From: Cyanobium sp. NIES-981
GTDB taxonomy: Bacteria; Cyanobacteriota; Cyanobacteriia; PCC-6307; Cyanobiaceae
Assembly (NCBI RefSeq): GCF_900088535.1
Contig: NZ_LT578417.1
Span: 2,108,001-2,172,000 of the forward strand
Direction of reading: 5' to 3'
Length of the DNA stretch: 64,000 nucleotides
In this document: positions 28,650 to 38,809 of the stretch, one piece after another
Numbering within the stretch: position 1 is the first letter of the stretch
Layout of the letters: each line of letters opens with the position of its first letter
Notes under the pieces: generated by a model
Seen by the model: only the letters and a program-made list of their open reading frames with translations
The model's database searches: none
Told to the model about the DNA's origin: nothing
Program-made: the position numbers and the translations under genes

Positions 28650-29078
28650 TCAGGCCGCCACGACCGCGCTCATCACCGCCGAAACGCGGGTGAAGTCCAC
28701 ATCCAGCCCGAGCATGCGCAGGATCACCGCCGAGAGCACGGCATAGACCACGGCCCCCAGCACGGCGCTGAGCAGGCCCTGCTTCAGCCGGAACCCCTGG
28801 ATCAACCAGGCGGCCAGGCCGAACAGGATCACGGTGATCGCCCAGTTGTAGAGCCAGCTGACCGGCGTGATGATGCCGCCCAGGCTGGTGATCGCCCAGG
28901 GCAGGGCCATCAGGGCCTTGAGGGGCCAGATCAGCAGGGTGCCCAGCAGGCCGATGACCACGGCCGCCAGCAGGGCGATGCCGAAGCTTTCAACCTCCAC
29001 CCCGAGGGGCAGCCAGGCCACGATCAGCAGAACGACGGCGCGGATTGGCCACTGCAGCAGCCACACGAGAGAACCCAT
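28650..29078 (-). CDS. Phage-holin-family / four-helix small membrane protein
   Basis: This 142-residue protein has four hydrophobic segments (about 8-25, 30-60, 68-95 and 105-125). The motif [22 protein letters not shown] and the end [16 protein letters not shown] are typical of the small membrane family often annotated as phage holin family protein (PF04020-like). In free-living cyanobacteria these are chromosomal genes of unknown function rather than lysis genes. There is no phage context here. It is transcribed towards uvrB. Confidence 0.72.
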   Translation of the reverse strand: MGSLVWLLQWPIRAVVLLIVAWLPLGVEVESFGIALLAAVVIGLLGTLLIWPLKALMALPWAITSLGGIITPVSWLYNWAITVILFGLAAWLIQGFRLKQGLLSAVLGAVVYAVLSAVILRMLGLDVDFTRVSAVMSAVVAA

Positions 29079-29160
29079 GGCGATTGGGACGGGAACGTCT
29101 GAACCGTAGGCAGGGGATCGGGAGGCGACTGCCGGTGGTGACCTCCTAGTGATGAACCGT

Positions 29161-29979
29161 TCAGGGCTGGTCGTACAGAGCGGGGCGCTCCGGGGAGACG
29201 GTGCGGACTCCGGCGATGGCCTGACGCAACCCCCGCACCACGGCCAGCATGGCCAGTTCGTCCTCCAGCCGGTTCACCGCCGAACCCACCCCCACGCCGG
29301 CGGCACCGGCGGCGAGGGCGAGGGGCAGGGTGACAGCGGAGAGGCCGGAGGCACAGAGCACCGGCGCCGCAGGCGCCTCTTCCGCCGCGGCGGCGAGGGC
29401 GCGGCTGATGGCATGGGCCGCCGCCAGGGTGGGGGCGGCCTTCTCGATCAGGCCCAGGGTGCCGGGGCTGAGCGGCCGGGCGCTGGTGCCACCCTCCGTC
29501 TGAATGATGTCGGCGCCGGCCGCCACCAGATCCACGGCCAGCTGCTCCTGCTCGTCGAGCGGCCGCCCATGGGGCACGGTGACGCTCAGTACGGTCGCAG
29601 GCAGCAGCTTGCGGGTGCGGCGGGTGAGGTCGAGCACCTCAGCGGCATCGAAGACGCGGCCGAGCGGGTAAAAGGCGTCGTAGTTGCCGATCTCCACCAG
29701 GGCGGCGCCGGCGGCCACGGCGGCGGGGAAGAGGGCGGGATCCACGGCCGACACGCAGATGGGCAGACCGGACAGGGCGGCGGCGCGCTCCACCAGGACG
29801 GGGTCGCAGGCCACGTCGATCAGATCGGCGCCGCCGCGGCCCGCCGCCAGGCTGACGCGCTCGACGGAGGCCGCATCGAAGTTGGTGAGGCCGGCGATCA
29901 CCTTGAGCAGGCGGCGCTCCGCCAGGGCGGCCCGCAGGGAGGCCGGCAGCTGGTCGAGGCGGGAGTGACCGGACGACAT
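29161..29979 (-). CDS. ycf23: Ycf23 / DUF561 TIM-barrel family protein
   Basis: ATG 29979 gives 272 residues. LLKVIAGLTNFDAASVERVSLAAG, GADLIDVACDPVLV, LPICVSAVDP, LVEIGNYDAFYPLGR, ADIIQTEGGTSARP and ASGLSAVTLPLALAAGAAGVGVGSAVN match the DUF561/Ycf23 family, which is conserved in cyanobacteria and some plastids and has a (beta/alpha)8-barrel layout. The biochemical role is not established. It is divergent from tilS, with 55 bp between the starts. Confidence 0.88.
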   Translation of the reverse strand: MSSGHSRLDQLPASLRAALAERRLLKVIAGLTNFDAASVERVSLAAGRGGADLIDVACDPVLVERAAALSGLPICVSAVDPALFPAAVAAGAALVEIGNYDAFYPLGRVFDAAEVLDLTRRTRKLLPATVLSVTVPHGRPLDEQEQLAVDLVAAGADIIQTEGGTSARPLSPGTLGLIEKAAPTLAAAHAISRALAAAAEEAPAAPVLCASGLSAVTLPLALAAGAAGVGVGSAVNRLEDELAMLAVVRGLRQAIAGVRTVSPERPALYDQP

Positions 29980-30034
29980 CACGGGAGGCGCAGCACAGTG
30001 GGGTGATTCTCCCACCTGAAGCCTCACCGTCCAG

Positions 30035-31087
30035 GTGTCCGATCCCACCCCCCGCCACCCCGCCGCGGGCCCCTGGAGCGCCGACCATCTGCGGCTGCAT
30101 CGCCTGCTGCGGCGGCAGCCCGAGCTGCTGCCCGCCGGGGCCTGCCTGCTCGTGGCGGTGTCGGGCGGGCAGGACTCGATGGCCCTGGTGGCCCTGCTGC
30201 GCGACCTGCGCCGGCTGCATGGCTGGGAGCTGCACCTCTGGCACGGCGACCACCGCTGGCGCACCGCCTCCAGCGCCCAGGCCCGGCAGCTGCAGGCCTG
30301 GGCCCAGGGGCAGGGGCTCCCCTTCAGCCTGGCGCGCTGGGGGGATCCGGCCATGGATGAGGCCTCCGCCCGAAGCTGGCGGTACGCCAGCCTTGGGGCC
30401 CGGGCGGGCGCGCTGGGGGCCACGCGGGTCGTGACCGGACACACCGGCAGTGACCGGGCCGAAACGCTCCTGCTCAACCTGGCCCGCGGCAGCCACCGCC
30501 GGGGGCTGGGCAGTCTGCGGCCGCTGCGGCCCCTGGGCGGCAGCGTGATGCTGGCCCGGCCGATGCTGCTGTTCAGCCGGGCGGACACCGCGCGGCTCTG
30601 CGCACGGCTGCACCTGCCGGTCTGGCCCGATGCCGGCAACGCCGATCCCCGCTTCAGCCGCAACCGCCTGCGGCAGGAGGTGCTGCCGGTGCTGGAGGCC
30701 CTGCATCCGGGGGTCGAGCGCCGGCTGGCGGAACTGGCGGCGGGGCTGGCCGAGGAGGAGGACGCCCAGGCTGAGCTGAGCGGCCTGGCCCTCACCGCGC
30801 TGCTGGGAGTGCCCCAGGCGACCGTGCGGCACACGGACCGGCTGCCGCTGGCCGAGCTGCGGACGCTGCGGCGTGCCAACCAGGCCGTGCTGCTGCAGCG
30901 ATGGCTGGAGAGCCGCACCGGGCGGCGGCTGGGGCGGCGCAGCCTGGAGACCCTGCTGGATCAGCTGAACCGGCGGCAGGGGAGTGGTGTGGTGCACCTC
31001 GCCGATGGCTGGCGTTTGCGGCAGCAGCGGAGCACACTGCTGCTGACCCGTGAGAGCTCCGATCCCTGCGATGACGGCCACCCCTGA
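30035..31087 (+). CDS. tilS: tRNA(Ile)-lysidine synthase
   Basis: From GTG 30035 the protein has 350 residues. The PP-loop motif VAVSGGQDSMALVALLRDL (~40-60), LHLWHGDHRWR, VVTGHTGSDRAETLLLNLARGS and FSRNRLRQEVLPVLEALHPG are diagnostic. It modifies C34 of the CAU-anticodon isoleucine tRNA to lysidine and is essential for AUA decoding. The protein is short in its C-terminal part, as usual for cyanobacteria. The downstream gene starts within its last 17 bp. Confidence 0.95.
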   Translation: MSDPTPRHPAAGPWSADHLRLHRLLRRQPELLPAGACLLVAVSGGQDSMALVALLRDLRRLHGWELHLWHGDHRWRTASSAQARQLQAWAQGQGLPFSLARWGDPAMDEASARSWRYASLGARAGALGATRVVTGHTGSDRAETLLLNLARGSHRRGLGSLRPLRPLGGSVMLARPMLLFSRADTARLCARLHLPVWPDAGNADPRFSRNRLRQEVLPVLEALHPGVERRLAELAAGLAEEEDAQAELSGLALTALLGVPQATVRHTDRLPLAELRTLRRANQAVLLQRWLESRTGRRLGRRSLETLLDQLNRRQGSGVVHLADGWRLRQQRSTLLLTRESSDPCDDGHP

Positions 31088-31709
31088 ATCGATCCAACAG
31101 CGCTATGCCACGGTCGAGCGCCTCTACAGCGAGCGGCAGTGGCCCCAGGTTGAAGCCCTCTGCGAGTCGCTGCTGATCGATCTCCCCGACAGTCCGGCCG
31201 ATCCCCTGCGTCAGCGGGTGATCCTGCTGCTGGGCCACACCCGGCTCTACGGCATGGGGGATGTGGAATCGGCCCGCTCGTACTACCGGGCCCTGCTGCG
31301 CACCGAAGCGGACAACACCCTGCGGCAGATCGCCGATCAGGGGCTGCACCAATGCGATCTGGCAGAGCATCAGCCGGGCAGTGCCGGCAGGGCAGGCTCT
31401 CCCGTGGCGATGCAGCCCCCGGAGACGGCCATCGGCACCGGTGATCCCTTCCCCTTCAGTGCCGCCGCTGCCACGGAATCAACGGCGGTGACGGCCGCCG
31501 CACCCTGGCTGGACAGCGTGGATGTGGTTGAGGAGCCCGAACAGATCGAGGTGGCCCTGGCCGATCCCCAGCGCCGCGAGGAGATCGAGGTGCGGGAACT
31601 GGAAGCCCTGCCGGCCGCGCCAGCTGCGATTTCAGCGAAGCTGGCGGGGTTCAGCCCCAAGGAACTGGAGGAGTTCTCCCGGGGCTTGCTGGGGGTGGTG
31701 CTGGGCTGA
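31071..31709 (+). CDS. Conserved hypothetical, TPR-like N-terminus
   Basis: ATG 31071 lies inside the end of tilS (17-bp overlap) and gives 212 residues. The first ~100 residues are helical, and SIQQRYATVERLYSERQWPQVEALC and ARSYYRALLRTEAD resemble tetratricopeptide units. A Pro/Ala-rich linker follows. The C-terminus ends ISAKLAGFSPKELEEFSRGLLGVVLG, an amphipathic conserved-looking tail. No catalytic motif or membrane segment is visible. I do not recognise a named family. The overlap suggests co-translation with tilS. Confidence 0.7.
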   Translation: MTATPESIQQRYATVERLYSERQWPQVEALCESLLIDLPDSPADPLRQRVILLLGHTRLYGMGDVESARSYYRALLRTEADNTLRQIADQGLHQCDLAEHQPGSAGRAGSPVAMQPPETAIGTGDPFPFSAAAATESTAVTAAAPWLDSVDVVEEPEQIEVALADPQRREEIEVRELEALPAAPAAISAKLAGFSPKELEEFSRGLLGVVLG

Positions 31710-31718
31710 GCGCAGGCC

Positions 31719-33728
31719 TCAGCGCGACGCCGCGGAACGGCGGCGGCGGGTGCGGCCGGCGATTTCAGGCTCGGGGTTGGCGCTGGGCGCCGGGACCACC
31801 TTCACCGCAGCCCGCGCGGCCGGAGCAGGGGCCGCAGCCCCCACAGCGGCCAGCTCCCGGCGGGGAGCCCGGTCGGCTCCGCGGCTGTCCCGGCCGCCAT
31901 CACGGCCACTGTCACGGCCCCCATCACGGCCGCCCCGGCCCCGCGGAGCCGGACGGCTGTCGGGCTCGGCATCGGCCCGCCCCTTGTAGGCGGGTGTGCC
32001 GGCAGGAGCAGGCTGCACCAGGCAGATGATCAGCGGCTCCACCTGCAGCTCGCGCCGCAGACGGCGCTGCAGGCCCAGCTCCACCTCACGCTGCACACCC
32101 ACCCAGTCCACGTCGGGAGCCTTGCCTCCGGTGTTGCGGCTGAGCTGGCTCCAACGGTTCTCGAGCACCCAGGTGATCTCCCGCTCGGCCCAGAGGCTGA
32201 GCTTGCGGGCATCGGCGGTGGTGACCACCCCGCGCAGGTTCACCCGCGGCGGCGCCGCCATCACGCCGTCGGTGCTGATCACGGCCAGCAGGGTGATCAC
32301 CCCGTCTTCCGCCAGTTGCTGGCGCTCCTTGAGCACCCGGGCATCCACGATGCCGTTGCGGGAGGCGTCGAGCAGTTCGATGCCGGCCTTCACCGGATCC
32401 CCCCGGCGGATCGAATCGGGCGTGAGTTCCACCACATCACCGTTGTCGATGATCAGCGTGTTCTCGGGCGGAATGCCCATCGACATGCCGGTCTTGGCGT
32501 GGGCCACGAGCATGCGGTGCTCGCCGTGCACCGGCACGAAGAACTTCGGCTTGGTGAGGGCCAGCATCAGCTTCTGGTCCTCCTGGAAGCCATGGCCGGA
32601 CACGTGGATGCCCTCGCCCTTGCCGTAGACCACCTTGGCACCCAGCATCATCAGCCGGTCGATGGTGTTCACCACGGAGATGGTGTTGCCGGGGATGGGG
32701 CTGGCCGAGAAGATGATCGTGTCTGACGACTTCACCTGCACCTGGGGATGCTCGCCGCGGGAGATGCGGCTCAGCGCGGCCAGCGGCTCGCCCTGGCTGC
32801 CGGTCATCAGCAGCAGGGTTTCGCGATCCGGCAGATCACGGATCTGCTTGATCGGCACGAACAGATCATCGGGGGCGCGCATGTAGCCCAGCTCGCGGGC
32901 CTTGGCGATCACGTTGAGCATGGAGCGGCCCAGCAGGCCCACCTTGCGGCCATTCTTCATCGCCAGTTCCAGAACCATCGCCACGCGATGGATCGAGCTG
33001 GCGAAGGTGGTGATGATCACCCGCCCCTCGGCCTGGGCGATGTGCTGGTCGAGCTTCGGAAACACCGAGCGCTCGGGGGGGCAGAAGCCCGGCACTTCCG
33101 CATTGGTGGAATCACTGAACAGGCACAGCACACCCTGGTCGCCGTAGTGGGCGAGGCGGGCCATGTCGAAGTGCTCACCGTCCACAGGGGTGTGGTCGAA
33201 CTTGAAGTCCCCGGTGAAGATCACGGTGCCCACCGGCGTGGTGATGGCCAGCGAAAAGCTGTCCGCCATCGAGTGGGTGTTGCGGATGAACTCCACGGAG
33301 AAGTACTGCCCCACCTTCACCACATCGCGTGGGGCCACGGTCTGGAGGATGGTGCGGTCCATCACCCCGGCTTCCTCCATCTTGCCGGTGAGCATGGACA
33401 GCGCCAGGCGCGGCCCATGAATCACTGGAATAGTGAAGTTCTTGAGGTGGTGGGCAATACCGCCAATGTGATCCTCGTGACCATGGGTCACGATCATGCC
33501 GCGGATGCGTTTCTGATTTTCCTTCAGATAACTGGTGTCCGGCATCACCACGTTCACGCCGTGCATGCCATCACTGGGAAAAGCCAGACCGGCATCCACC
33601 AGCATGATGTCGTCGCCGTACTCGAAGACGCAGGTGTTCTTGCCGATCTCGTGGAGGCCCCCGAGGGGGATCACCCGCAGGGCAGGCTGCTTGGTATGGG
33701 TACTGCTACGGCCGTTGGAACTGGACAT
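31719..33728 (-). CDS. rnj: Ribonuclease J
   Basis: The 669-residue protein has the beta-CASP metallo-hydrolase core. MIVTHGHEDHIGGIAHHL is the HxHxDH zinc motif (~80), followed by FIRNTHSMADSF, TGDFKFDHTPV, FSDSTNAEVPG, TGSQGEPLAAL, FSASPIPGN and VPVHGEHRML. The C-terminus after ~560 is a basic/Gly tail with GRDG/GRDS repeats encoded by a 12-bp repeat tract (31891-31938). It matures and degrades RNA and works alongside RNase E in cyanobacteria. It lies downstream of asd and dapA, 70 bp after dapA. Confidence 0.95.
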   Translation of the reverse strand: MSSSNGRSSTHTKQPALRVIPLGGLHEIGKNTCVFEYGDDIMLVDAGLAFPSDGMHGVNVVMPDTSYLKENQKRIRGMIVTHGHEDHIGGIAHHLKNFTIPVIHGPRLALSMLTGKMEEAGVMDRTILQTVAPRDVVKVGQYFSVEFIRNTHSMADSFSLAITTPVGTVIFTGDFKFDHTPVDGEHFDMARLAHYGDQGVLCLFSDSTNAEVPGFCPPERSVFPKLDQHIAQAEGRVIITTFASSIHRVAMVLELAMKNGRKVGLLGRSMLNVIAKARELGYMRAPDDLFVPIKQIRDLPDRETLLLMTGSQGEPLAALSRISRGEHPQVQVKSSDTIIFSASPIPGNTISVVNTIDRLMMLGAKVVYGKGEGIHVSGHGFQEDQKLMLALTKPKFFVPVHGEHRMLVAHAKTGMSMGIPPENTLIIDNGDVVELTPDSIRRGDPVKAGIELLDASRNGIVDARVLKERQQLAEDGVITLLAVISTDGVMAAPPRVNLRGVVTTADARKLSLWAEREITWVLENRWSQLSRNTGGKAPDVDWVGVQREVELGLQRRLRRELQVEPLIICLVQPAPAGTPAYKGRADAEPDSRPAPRGRGGRDGGRDSGRDGGRDSRGADRAPRRELAAVGAAAPAPAARAAVKVVPAPSANPEPEIAGRTRRRRSAASR
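31891..31938 (-). repeat. 12-bp tandem repeats in the rnj C-terminal tail
   Basis: Four consecutive 12-bp units, each beginning cggcc on the plus strand, encode GRDG/GRDS tetrapeptides on the minus strand. They form a charged, flexible RG-type tail of RNase J. Such tails can bind RNA or partner proteins, but that role is inferred. Confidence 0.75.
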
Positions 33729-33766
33729 GTAAGAAAAATCGAAGAATCAGAAGATCAACTGGATGG

Positions 33767-33785
33767 TGCTGACACCGCGTCAGCA
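33767..33785 (-). terminator. Stem-loop between dapA and rnj
   Basis: A perfect 7-bp inverted repeat TGCTGAC/GTCAGCA with a 5-nt loop lies just after the dapA stop on the minus strand. No immediate T-run follows, although the 40 bases beyond it are AT-rich for this genome. It may attenuate read-through from dapA into rnj or be a processing site. Confidence 0.4.
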
Positions 33786-33798
33786 ATCAGCCTTGGCG

Positions 33799-34716
33799 TC
33801 AGGTGGGACGCAGGGCGGCCAGGGTTTCGGACAGGCGTTGTTTCACGGCTTCACTCGCAGCGAGAAGGGGAAGTCTTGGGGCACCCACCGGCCAGCCCTG
33901 CAGCTCGAGAGCCGCTTTCACGGGCACGGGGTTGGTGGTGCAGAAGAGGGCGCGGGTCAGGGGCAGCAGCTGCTCGTGCAGGGCCAGGGCCTGGGCCGGA
34001 TCGCCCGCCAGGAAGGCCTGCACCAGGCGGGCGATCTGCGGACCCGCCACATGACTGGCCACACTCACCACACCCACGGCGCCCACGGCCAGCATCGGCA
34101 GGGTGAGGGCGTCGTCGCCGGAGTAGATCGCCAGCCGGTCGCCGCAGCAGAGCCGGAGGGCGCTCACCTCATCGGTGCTGCCGCTGGCCGCCTTGAAGGC
34201 CACCACGTTGGGCAGGTCCAGCAGCCGCGCCACGGTGTCCGGCGCCAGGCTGGTGCCCGTGCGGCCCGGAATGTTGTAAAGCATCAGTGGCAGGTCCGGC
34301 GCCGCCTGGGCGATGGCGCGGAAGTGGGCCTCCAGCCCGTCCTGGGGAGGCTTGTTGTAGTAGGGCACCACCACCAGGGCCCCGTCGGCGCCGAGGGCCG
34401 CGGCTTCCCGGGTGGCCTCGATCGCCTCGGCGGTGCAGTTGCTGCCGCTGCCGGCCACCAGGTGGGCCCGTCCGCCCACCGCCTGCTTCACCGCGGCGAA
34501 CAGCGCGTGCTGCTCCTCCCAGCTGAGGGTGGGCGACTCACCGGTGGTGCCGCAGATCACCAGTCCGTCGGATCCGTGGCACACCAGGTGGTCGGCCAGG
34601 CGGGCCGCCAGGTCGAGGTCCACCTGCCCATCGGGACGGAACGGGGTGACCATGGCCGTGACGACCCTGCCGAAGGGAGCCCGGTTCCAGGGCGGTGACA
34701 GGGCGGCTCCGCTCAA
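33799..34716 (-). CDS. dapA: 4-hydroxy-tetrahydrodipicolinate synthase
   Basis: TTG 34716 overlaps the asd stop (TTGA) and gives 305 residues. An in-frame ATG at 34653 would cut off the conserved [13 protein letters not shown] segment, so the TTG is preferred. [46 protein letters not shown] (catalytic Tyr) and [14 protein letters not shown] (Schiff-base Lys) are present. It condenses pyruvate with aspartate semialdehyde for lysine and diaminopimelate, the next step after asd. Confidence 0.95.
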   Translation of the reverse strand: MSGAALSPPWNRAPFGRVVTAMVTPFRPDGQVDLDLAARLADHLVCHGSDGLVICGTTGESPTLSWEEQHALFAAVKQAVGGRAHLVAGSGSNCTAEAIEATREAAALGADGALVVVPYYNKPPQDGLEAHFRAIAQAAPDLPLMLYNIPGRTGTSLAPDTVARLLDLPNVVAFKAASGSTDEVSALRLCCGDRLAIYSGDDALTLPMLAVGAVGVVSVASHVAGPQIARLVQAFLAGDPAQALALHEQLLPLTRALFCTTNPVPVKAALELQGWPVGAPRLPLLAASEAVKQRLSETLAALRPT

Positions 34717-35819
34717 GCCTCACCTCCCGGTCTGTCCTGGAGGAGCAGTTCGGCGATCTGCACGGCATTGAGGGCGGCGCCCTTGCGGATCTGATCGCCG
34801 CAGAGCCACAGCTCGAGCGCGTTGGGATCGCTCAGATCCTGGCGGATGCGGCCCACGGCCACCGGATCGCGGCCGGTCACGTCGGTGGGCATGGGGAAGC
34901 GGTTGGTCTCGAAGTTCTCGATCAGCTCCACGCCGGGGGCCCGGGCCAGCAGCGCCCGGGCCTCGTCCACCGGGAACGGCTCCTCGAAGCGGATGTTCAC
35001 CGCCTCGGAATGGGCCCGCAGCACCGGCACCCGCACACAGGTGGCGGACAGCCGCAGCTCCGGCAGGCCCATGATCTTGCGGGTTTCATGGAGCATCTTG
35101 AGCTCCTCCTCGCAGTAGCCGTTGGGCTGAAGCGGCGAGTTGTGGAGGAAGAGGTTGAACGCCAGCGAATGGGGCAGCACGGTGCTGACCGGCTCCCCTC
35201 CGTCCAGCACCGTGCGGCTCAGGTCCCGCAACTCCTCCATGGCCCGGGCGCCCGCCCCACTGGCCGACTGGTAGGTGCTGACCACCACCCGCTCGATCCG
35301 GCGCCTGGCCTGGAGTGGGGCCAGAGCCAGCGTGAGCAGGATCGTGGTGCAGTTGGGGTTGGCGATGATGCCGCGGTGCCCACGGGCGCTCTCGGGATTC
35401 ACCTCGGGCACCACCAGCGGCACGGCGGGATGGAGACGGAAGGCGCTGGAGTTGTCGATCACCACCGCACCCGCCGCCGCCGCCAGCGGCGCCCAGCGGC
35501 GCGACACCGATCCACCGGCGGAGGCCAGCACCAGGTCCACCCCCTCGAAGACTCCCTCTTCCACCGGCTGGATCGTGAGGGAGCGCTCCTGCCAGCGGAG
35601 TGACTGACCGGCGGAGCGGGGTGAGGCCAGCGGCAGCAGCTCGGCCACGGGGAAGGCCCTCTCCTCCAGGAGTTGCAGCAGCTCCTGGCCCACGGCACCG
35701 GTGGCGCCGAGGATGGCCACCCGCAGGGGCCGCCGCGGCAGGGTGGCGGGTGCGGTGCTCGTCCAGGACTGGGCCTCAGCGGTGCTGGAGGCGGGAGCGG
35801 TGGATGGGGCGGTGGTCAA
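34713..35819 (-). CDS. asd: Aspartate-semialdehyde dehydrogenase
   Basis: The longest plausible form starts at TTG 35819 and has 368 residues. The first ~30 (Ser/Thr/Ala-rich) may not be translated, since conservation begins at [63 protein letters not shown] (catalytic Cys) and [17 protein letters not shown] are characteristic. It reduces aspartyl phosphate, feeding dapA downstream. No clear start motif lies upstream, so the exact start is uncertain. Confidence 0.93.
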   Translation of the reverse strand: MTTAPSTAPASSTAEAQSWTSTAPATLPRRPLRVAILGATGAVGQELLQLLEERAFPVAELLPLASPRSAGQSLRWQERSLTIQPVEEGVFEGVDLVLASAGGSVSRRWAPLAAAAGAVVIDNSSAFRLHPAVPLVVPEVNPESARGHRGIIANPNCTTILLTLALAPLQARRRIERVVVSTYQSASGAGARAMEELRDLSRTVLDGGEPVSTVLPHSLAFNLFLHNSPLQPNGYCEEELKMLHETRKIMGLPELRLSATCVRVPVLRAHSEAVNIRFEEPFPVDEARALLARAPGVELIENFETNRFPMPTDVTGRDPVAVGRIRQDLSDPNALELWLCGDQIRKGAALNAVQIAELLLQDRPGGEA

Positions 35820-36301
35820 GGAAGGGGCAGGGGAAGAAGGGTAGGGGCGAGATGACGGGGCCTGTGCCGCACTGCCGCCCCCGGGTCAGTGGCTCTGGGG
35901 AGGGCTCGGGATGGGTGGCTGCGGGCCTCGGAAGCAGGACCGGCTGAGCCGCGGGGAGGACTGGGGGGTTGGTCTGGTTCGGCCTTGGAGGAGAGGGAAT
36001 GGATGAAAAACTGTTGGGGCGGTCTGGTGGCACGCTCTGCGGGGGCGGGGGCAGCGGCGGATCCGGCAGACCTCGCGCTGCGGCCGTCATCAACCTTGGC
36101 GAAGACGGGAAGGCTGAGGCTGACCCGGACGGTGAGCGCAGCAGCAGGGGGAGTGAACCTGACCAGAACCGGAGCCGTACACCGAGCGTGGTGGCGCCGC
36201 CCGGCACCGTGGGCAGGGCGGCGGTGTCAATGCAGCGAAGACTACTGCGAACCGGACCAGAACAGCCACTTTCTTAGGATGGGGGGCTGCATCGAGCTGC
36301 C
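35820..36301. other. 482-bp gene-poor region between divergent asd and tig
   Basis: Open frames exist on both strands, but they give Gly/Pro/Arg-rich translations with no recognisable motif and I do not accept them as genes. The right end (36260-36301) carries an AT-richer patch with TTAGGAT, a possible -10 for tig. Promoters for both asd and tig should lie here. I see no tRNA, riboswitch or convincing small RNA. Confidence 0.4.
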
Positions 36302-37750
36302 ATGAGTCCTGCTGCCGCCTCTCCTGCCCCCACAAGCCCTTCGAGCGCCGGCGATGCGCTCACGGTGAAAGCCAGTCCCCGGCCCGGCAGCCGGGTGGCC
36401 CTCGAGGTGGCCATCAGCGGCGCCCGCAGCCAGGCCAGCTACGACGCCGCGCTGGAGAAGCTGAGCCGCAGCGTGAAGCTGCCCGGATTCCGCAAGGGCA
36501 AGGTGCCCCGCCCTGTGCTGCTGCAGCAGATCGGCCCCCTGCGCCTGCGGGCCACGGCGCTGGAGGAGCTGGTGGATGCCGCCTTCCGCGATGCCCTGGC
36601 CCTGGAGGAGGTGGCCCCGATCGGCCGCCCGGAACTCAGCGAGGCCTTCGAGGCGGTGCTGGAGCGCTTTCAGCCCGGCACCGACCTGAGCTTCACCCTG
36701 GAGCTGGATGTGGAGCCCTCACCCAGCCTCAAGAAGACCCGCGGCCTGCAGGCCGAGGCCGAGGCGATCAGCTACGACCCGGCCCGCGTCGACGAACTGA
36801 TCGAGCAGTCGCGCCGACAGCTCGCCACGCTGGTTCCGGTGGAACACCGGAGCGCCGAGAGCGGCGATGTGGCCGTGCTTGCGTTCAGCGGCGTCTTCAC
36901 CGACACCGGAGAGGCAATCAGCGGCGGCAGCAGTGAGGCCACCGAAGTGGAGCTCGAAGAAGGCCGCATGATTCCGGGCTTCGTGGAGGGTGTGATCGGC
37001 ATGGCCGTCGGCGAGAGCCGCAGCGTGGAGTGCCAGTTCCCCCAGAGCTACCCGCAGGAGGACGCCGCCGGCCGCGCCGCCCGCTTCGAGATCAGCCTCA
37101 AGGACCTCAAGGCCCGCGAGCTGCCGGCCCTGGATGACGCCTTCGCCCAGCAGGCCAGCGACAAGCAGACCCTGGCCGACCTGCGCTCCGATCTGGAGAC
37201 CCGCCTCAAGGAGGAGGCCGAGCGCCGGGCCAAGGCGGCCCGCCACGAGGCGCTGCTGGGCGCCCTGGTGGAGGAACTGGAGGTGGAGCTGCCCGAAACC
37301 CTGGTGCAGCAGGAAATCCGCAACCTGATCGAACAGACGGCCGGCCAGATCGCCCAGCAGGGCATGGACGTGAAGAAGCTGTTCACCCCCGATCTGGTGC
37401 GCAGCCTCATGGACACCTCCCGTCCCGAGGCCGAGCAGCGCCTGCGCCGCAGCCTGGCCCTGCAGGCACTCGCCAAGGCCGAGGCGATCACGGTGGAGGA
37501 CACCGAGCTCGAGGCCAAGGTCAAGGAGATCAGCCGTGGCCTCAGCCAGCAGGGCAACATCGATCCCGCCCGCCTGCGTCAGGTAGTGGCCGACGACCTG
37601 CTGCAGGAGAAGCTGCTCGACTGGCTCGAGGTCCACAGCACCGTGACCGAGAAGGTGGCGGCCTCCGAACCGGAGGACACCACTGAGACGGAGACACCGG
37701 CCGCAGCCCCCGCCGCAGCCAAGGCCAGCTCGGCCGATTCCCAGGCCTGA
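36302..37750 (+). CDS. tig: Trigger factor
   Basis: The protein has 482 residues. The ribosome-binding domain carries [20 protein letters not shown] (signature GFRxGKxP, ~60). A PPIase/FKBP-like domain with [17 protein letters not shown] and [18 protein letters not shown] follows. Then comes the helical C-terminal arm, ending in a long Ala/Glu-rich tail. Trigger factor shields nascent chains at the exit tunnel. The order tig-clpP-clpX is a common arrangement linking folding with proteolysis. Confidence 0.96.
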   Translation: MSPAAASPAPTSPSSAGDALTVKASPRPGSRVALEVAISGARSQASYDAALEKLSRSVKLPGFRKGKVPRPVLLQQIGPLRLRATALEELVDAAFRDALALEEVAPIGRPELSEAFEAVLERFQPGTDLSFTLELDVEPSPSLKKTRGLQAEAEAISYDPARVDELIEQSRRQLATLVPVEHRSAESGDVAVLAFSGVFTDTGEAISGGSSEATEVELEEGRMIPGFVEGVIGMAVGESRSVECQFPQSYPQEDAAGRAARFEISLKDLKARELPALDDAFAQQASDKQTLADLRSDLETRLKEEAERRAKAARHEALLGALVEELEVELPETLVQQEIRNLIEQTAGQIAQQGMDVKKLFTPDLVRSLMDTSRPEAEQRLRRSLALQALAKAEAITVEDTELEAKVKEISRGLSQQGNIDPARLRQVVADDLLQEKLLDWLEVHSTVTEKVAASEPEDTTETETPAAAPAAAKASSADSQA

Positions 37751-37847
37751 TTCCCAGGCCTGAGCAGAGCGAGCCCTGGCGCCCCAAGGCGTTCCCGGCG
37801 CCCGCCGCTGGGATCGCCATAGATTGCATTCACAACAGCCCCTACCC

Positions 37848-38558
37848 GTGCGCGTGATCCACGCCCATCAGCCCGTCGCCCAGCGGTCCCACCCCATCCA
37901 GAACCTCTGGACGGGGCCCCGCCCCGACGCCACGATCCTCACCCCCTCGGCGGCCCCCGGGGTGCTACCCACGGTGGTGGAGCAGTCGGGCAAGGGGGAG
38001 CGGGCCTTCGACATCTACTCGCGCCTGCTGCGCGAGCGGATCATCTTCCTGGGCACCGGCATCGACGACGCGGTGGCCGACGCCCTGGTGGCCCAGCTCC
38101 TCTTCCTGGAAGCGGAGGATCCGGACAAGGACATCCAGATCTACATCAACTCCCCCGGGGGGTCGGTCACGGCGGGTCTGGCCATCTACGACACCATGCA
38201 GCAGGTGGCTCCCGATGTGGTGACCATCTGTTACGGACTGGCGGCCTCGATGGGAGCCTTCCTGCTCTCGGGGGGCACCAAGGGCAAGCGGCTGGCCCTG
38301 CCCAGCGCCCGGATCATGATCCACCAGCCGCTGGGCGGCGCCCAGGGCCAGGCGGTGGACATCGAGATCCAGGCCAAGGAGATCCTGTTCCTCAAGGACA
38401 CGCTCAACGGCCTGCTGGCCGAACACACCGGCCAGCCCCTCGAGAAGATCGCTGAGGACACCGACCGGGACTACTTCCTCTCCCCCGCCGAGGCTGTGGA
38501 CTACGGCCTGATCGACCGGGTGGTGAACGAAACCCCGGCCCCTGACGCCGCGCCCTGA
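37848..38558 (+). CDS. clpP: ATP-dependent Clp protease proteolytic subunit
   Basis: GTG 37848 gives 236 residues. A TTG at 37824 in the same frame is possible. The N-terminus carries a ~45-residue extension before [20 protein letters not shown]. The catalytic triad is visible: Ser in [11 protein letters not shown], His in HQPLGGAQG and Asp in [28 protein letters not shown] is the processing-groove loop. It forms the chambered protease with ClpX, encoded 251 bp downstream. Cyanobacteria have several ClpP paralogues, so I do not assign a number. Confidence 0.95.
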   Translation: MRVIHAHQPVAQRSHPIQNLWTGPRPDATILTPSAAPGVLPTVVEQSGKGERAFDIYSRLLRERIIFLGTGIDDAVADALVAQLLFLEAEDPDKDIQIYINSPGGSVTAGLAIYDTMQQVAPDVVTICYGLAASMGAFLLSGGTKGKRLALPSARIMIHQPLGGAQGQAVDIEIQAKEILFLKDTLNGLLAEHTGQPLEKIAEDTDRDYFLSPAEAVDYGLIDRVVNETPAPDAAP

Positions 38559-38635
38559 CGCCACCACACCCCCACAGCCTGACCCCAGCGCATGCCTGTT
38601 CTTCTTTCTGGACCGACGGCCCGCTCGACGATGGT

Positions 38636-38665
38636 GCCTCACCCAGATCTGTGGGAAGGTGAGGC
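38636..38665 (+). terminator. Stem-loop in the clpP-clpX spacer
   Basis: GCCTCACC at 38636-38643 pairs perfectly with GGTGAGGC at 38658-38665, with a 14-nt loop that can pair further internally. No T-run follows directly, but TTTGATCCTTAAGG occurs about 35 bp beyond. It may be a clpP terminator with read-through, or an mRNA stability element upstream of clpX. Confidence 0.4.
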
Positions 38666-38809
38666 CCCCGGCCGCAGCCTGGGGCCACTGTCGATCCTGT
38701 TTGATCCTTAAGGAAACCTGCCGGATCCAGCCTCTGGGTCAATGCTGATCCTGGGCTCAGTGCCTCTGACCCTCCCTTCCCCGGACGTCTCGTCCCGCCG
38801 ATCCTGCCG

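Noticed and set aside
28650-29078. Prophage lysis gene (holin)
   Set aside because: The family name is misleading. No other phage gene is present, and this family is chromosomal in many bacteria.
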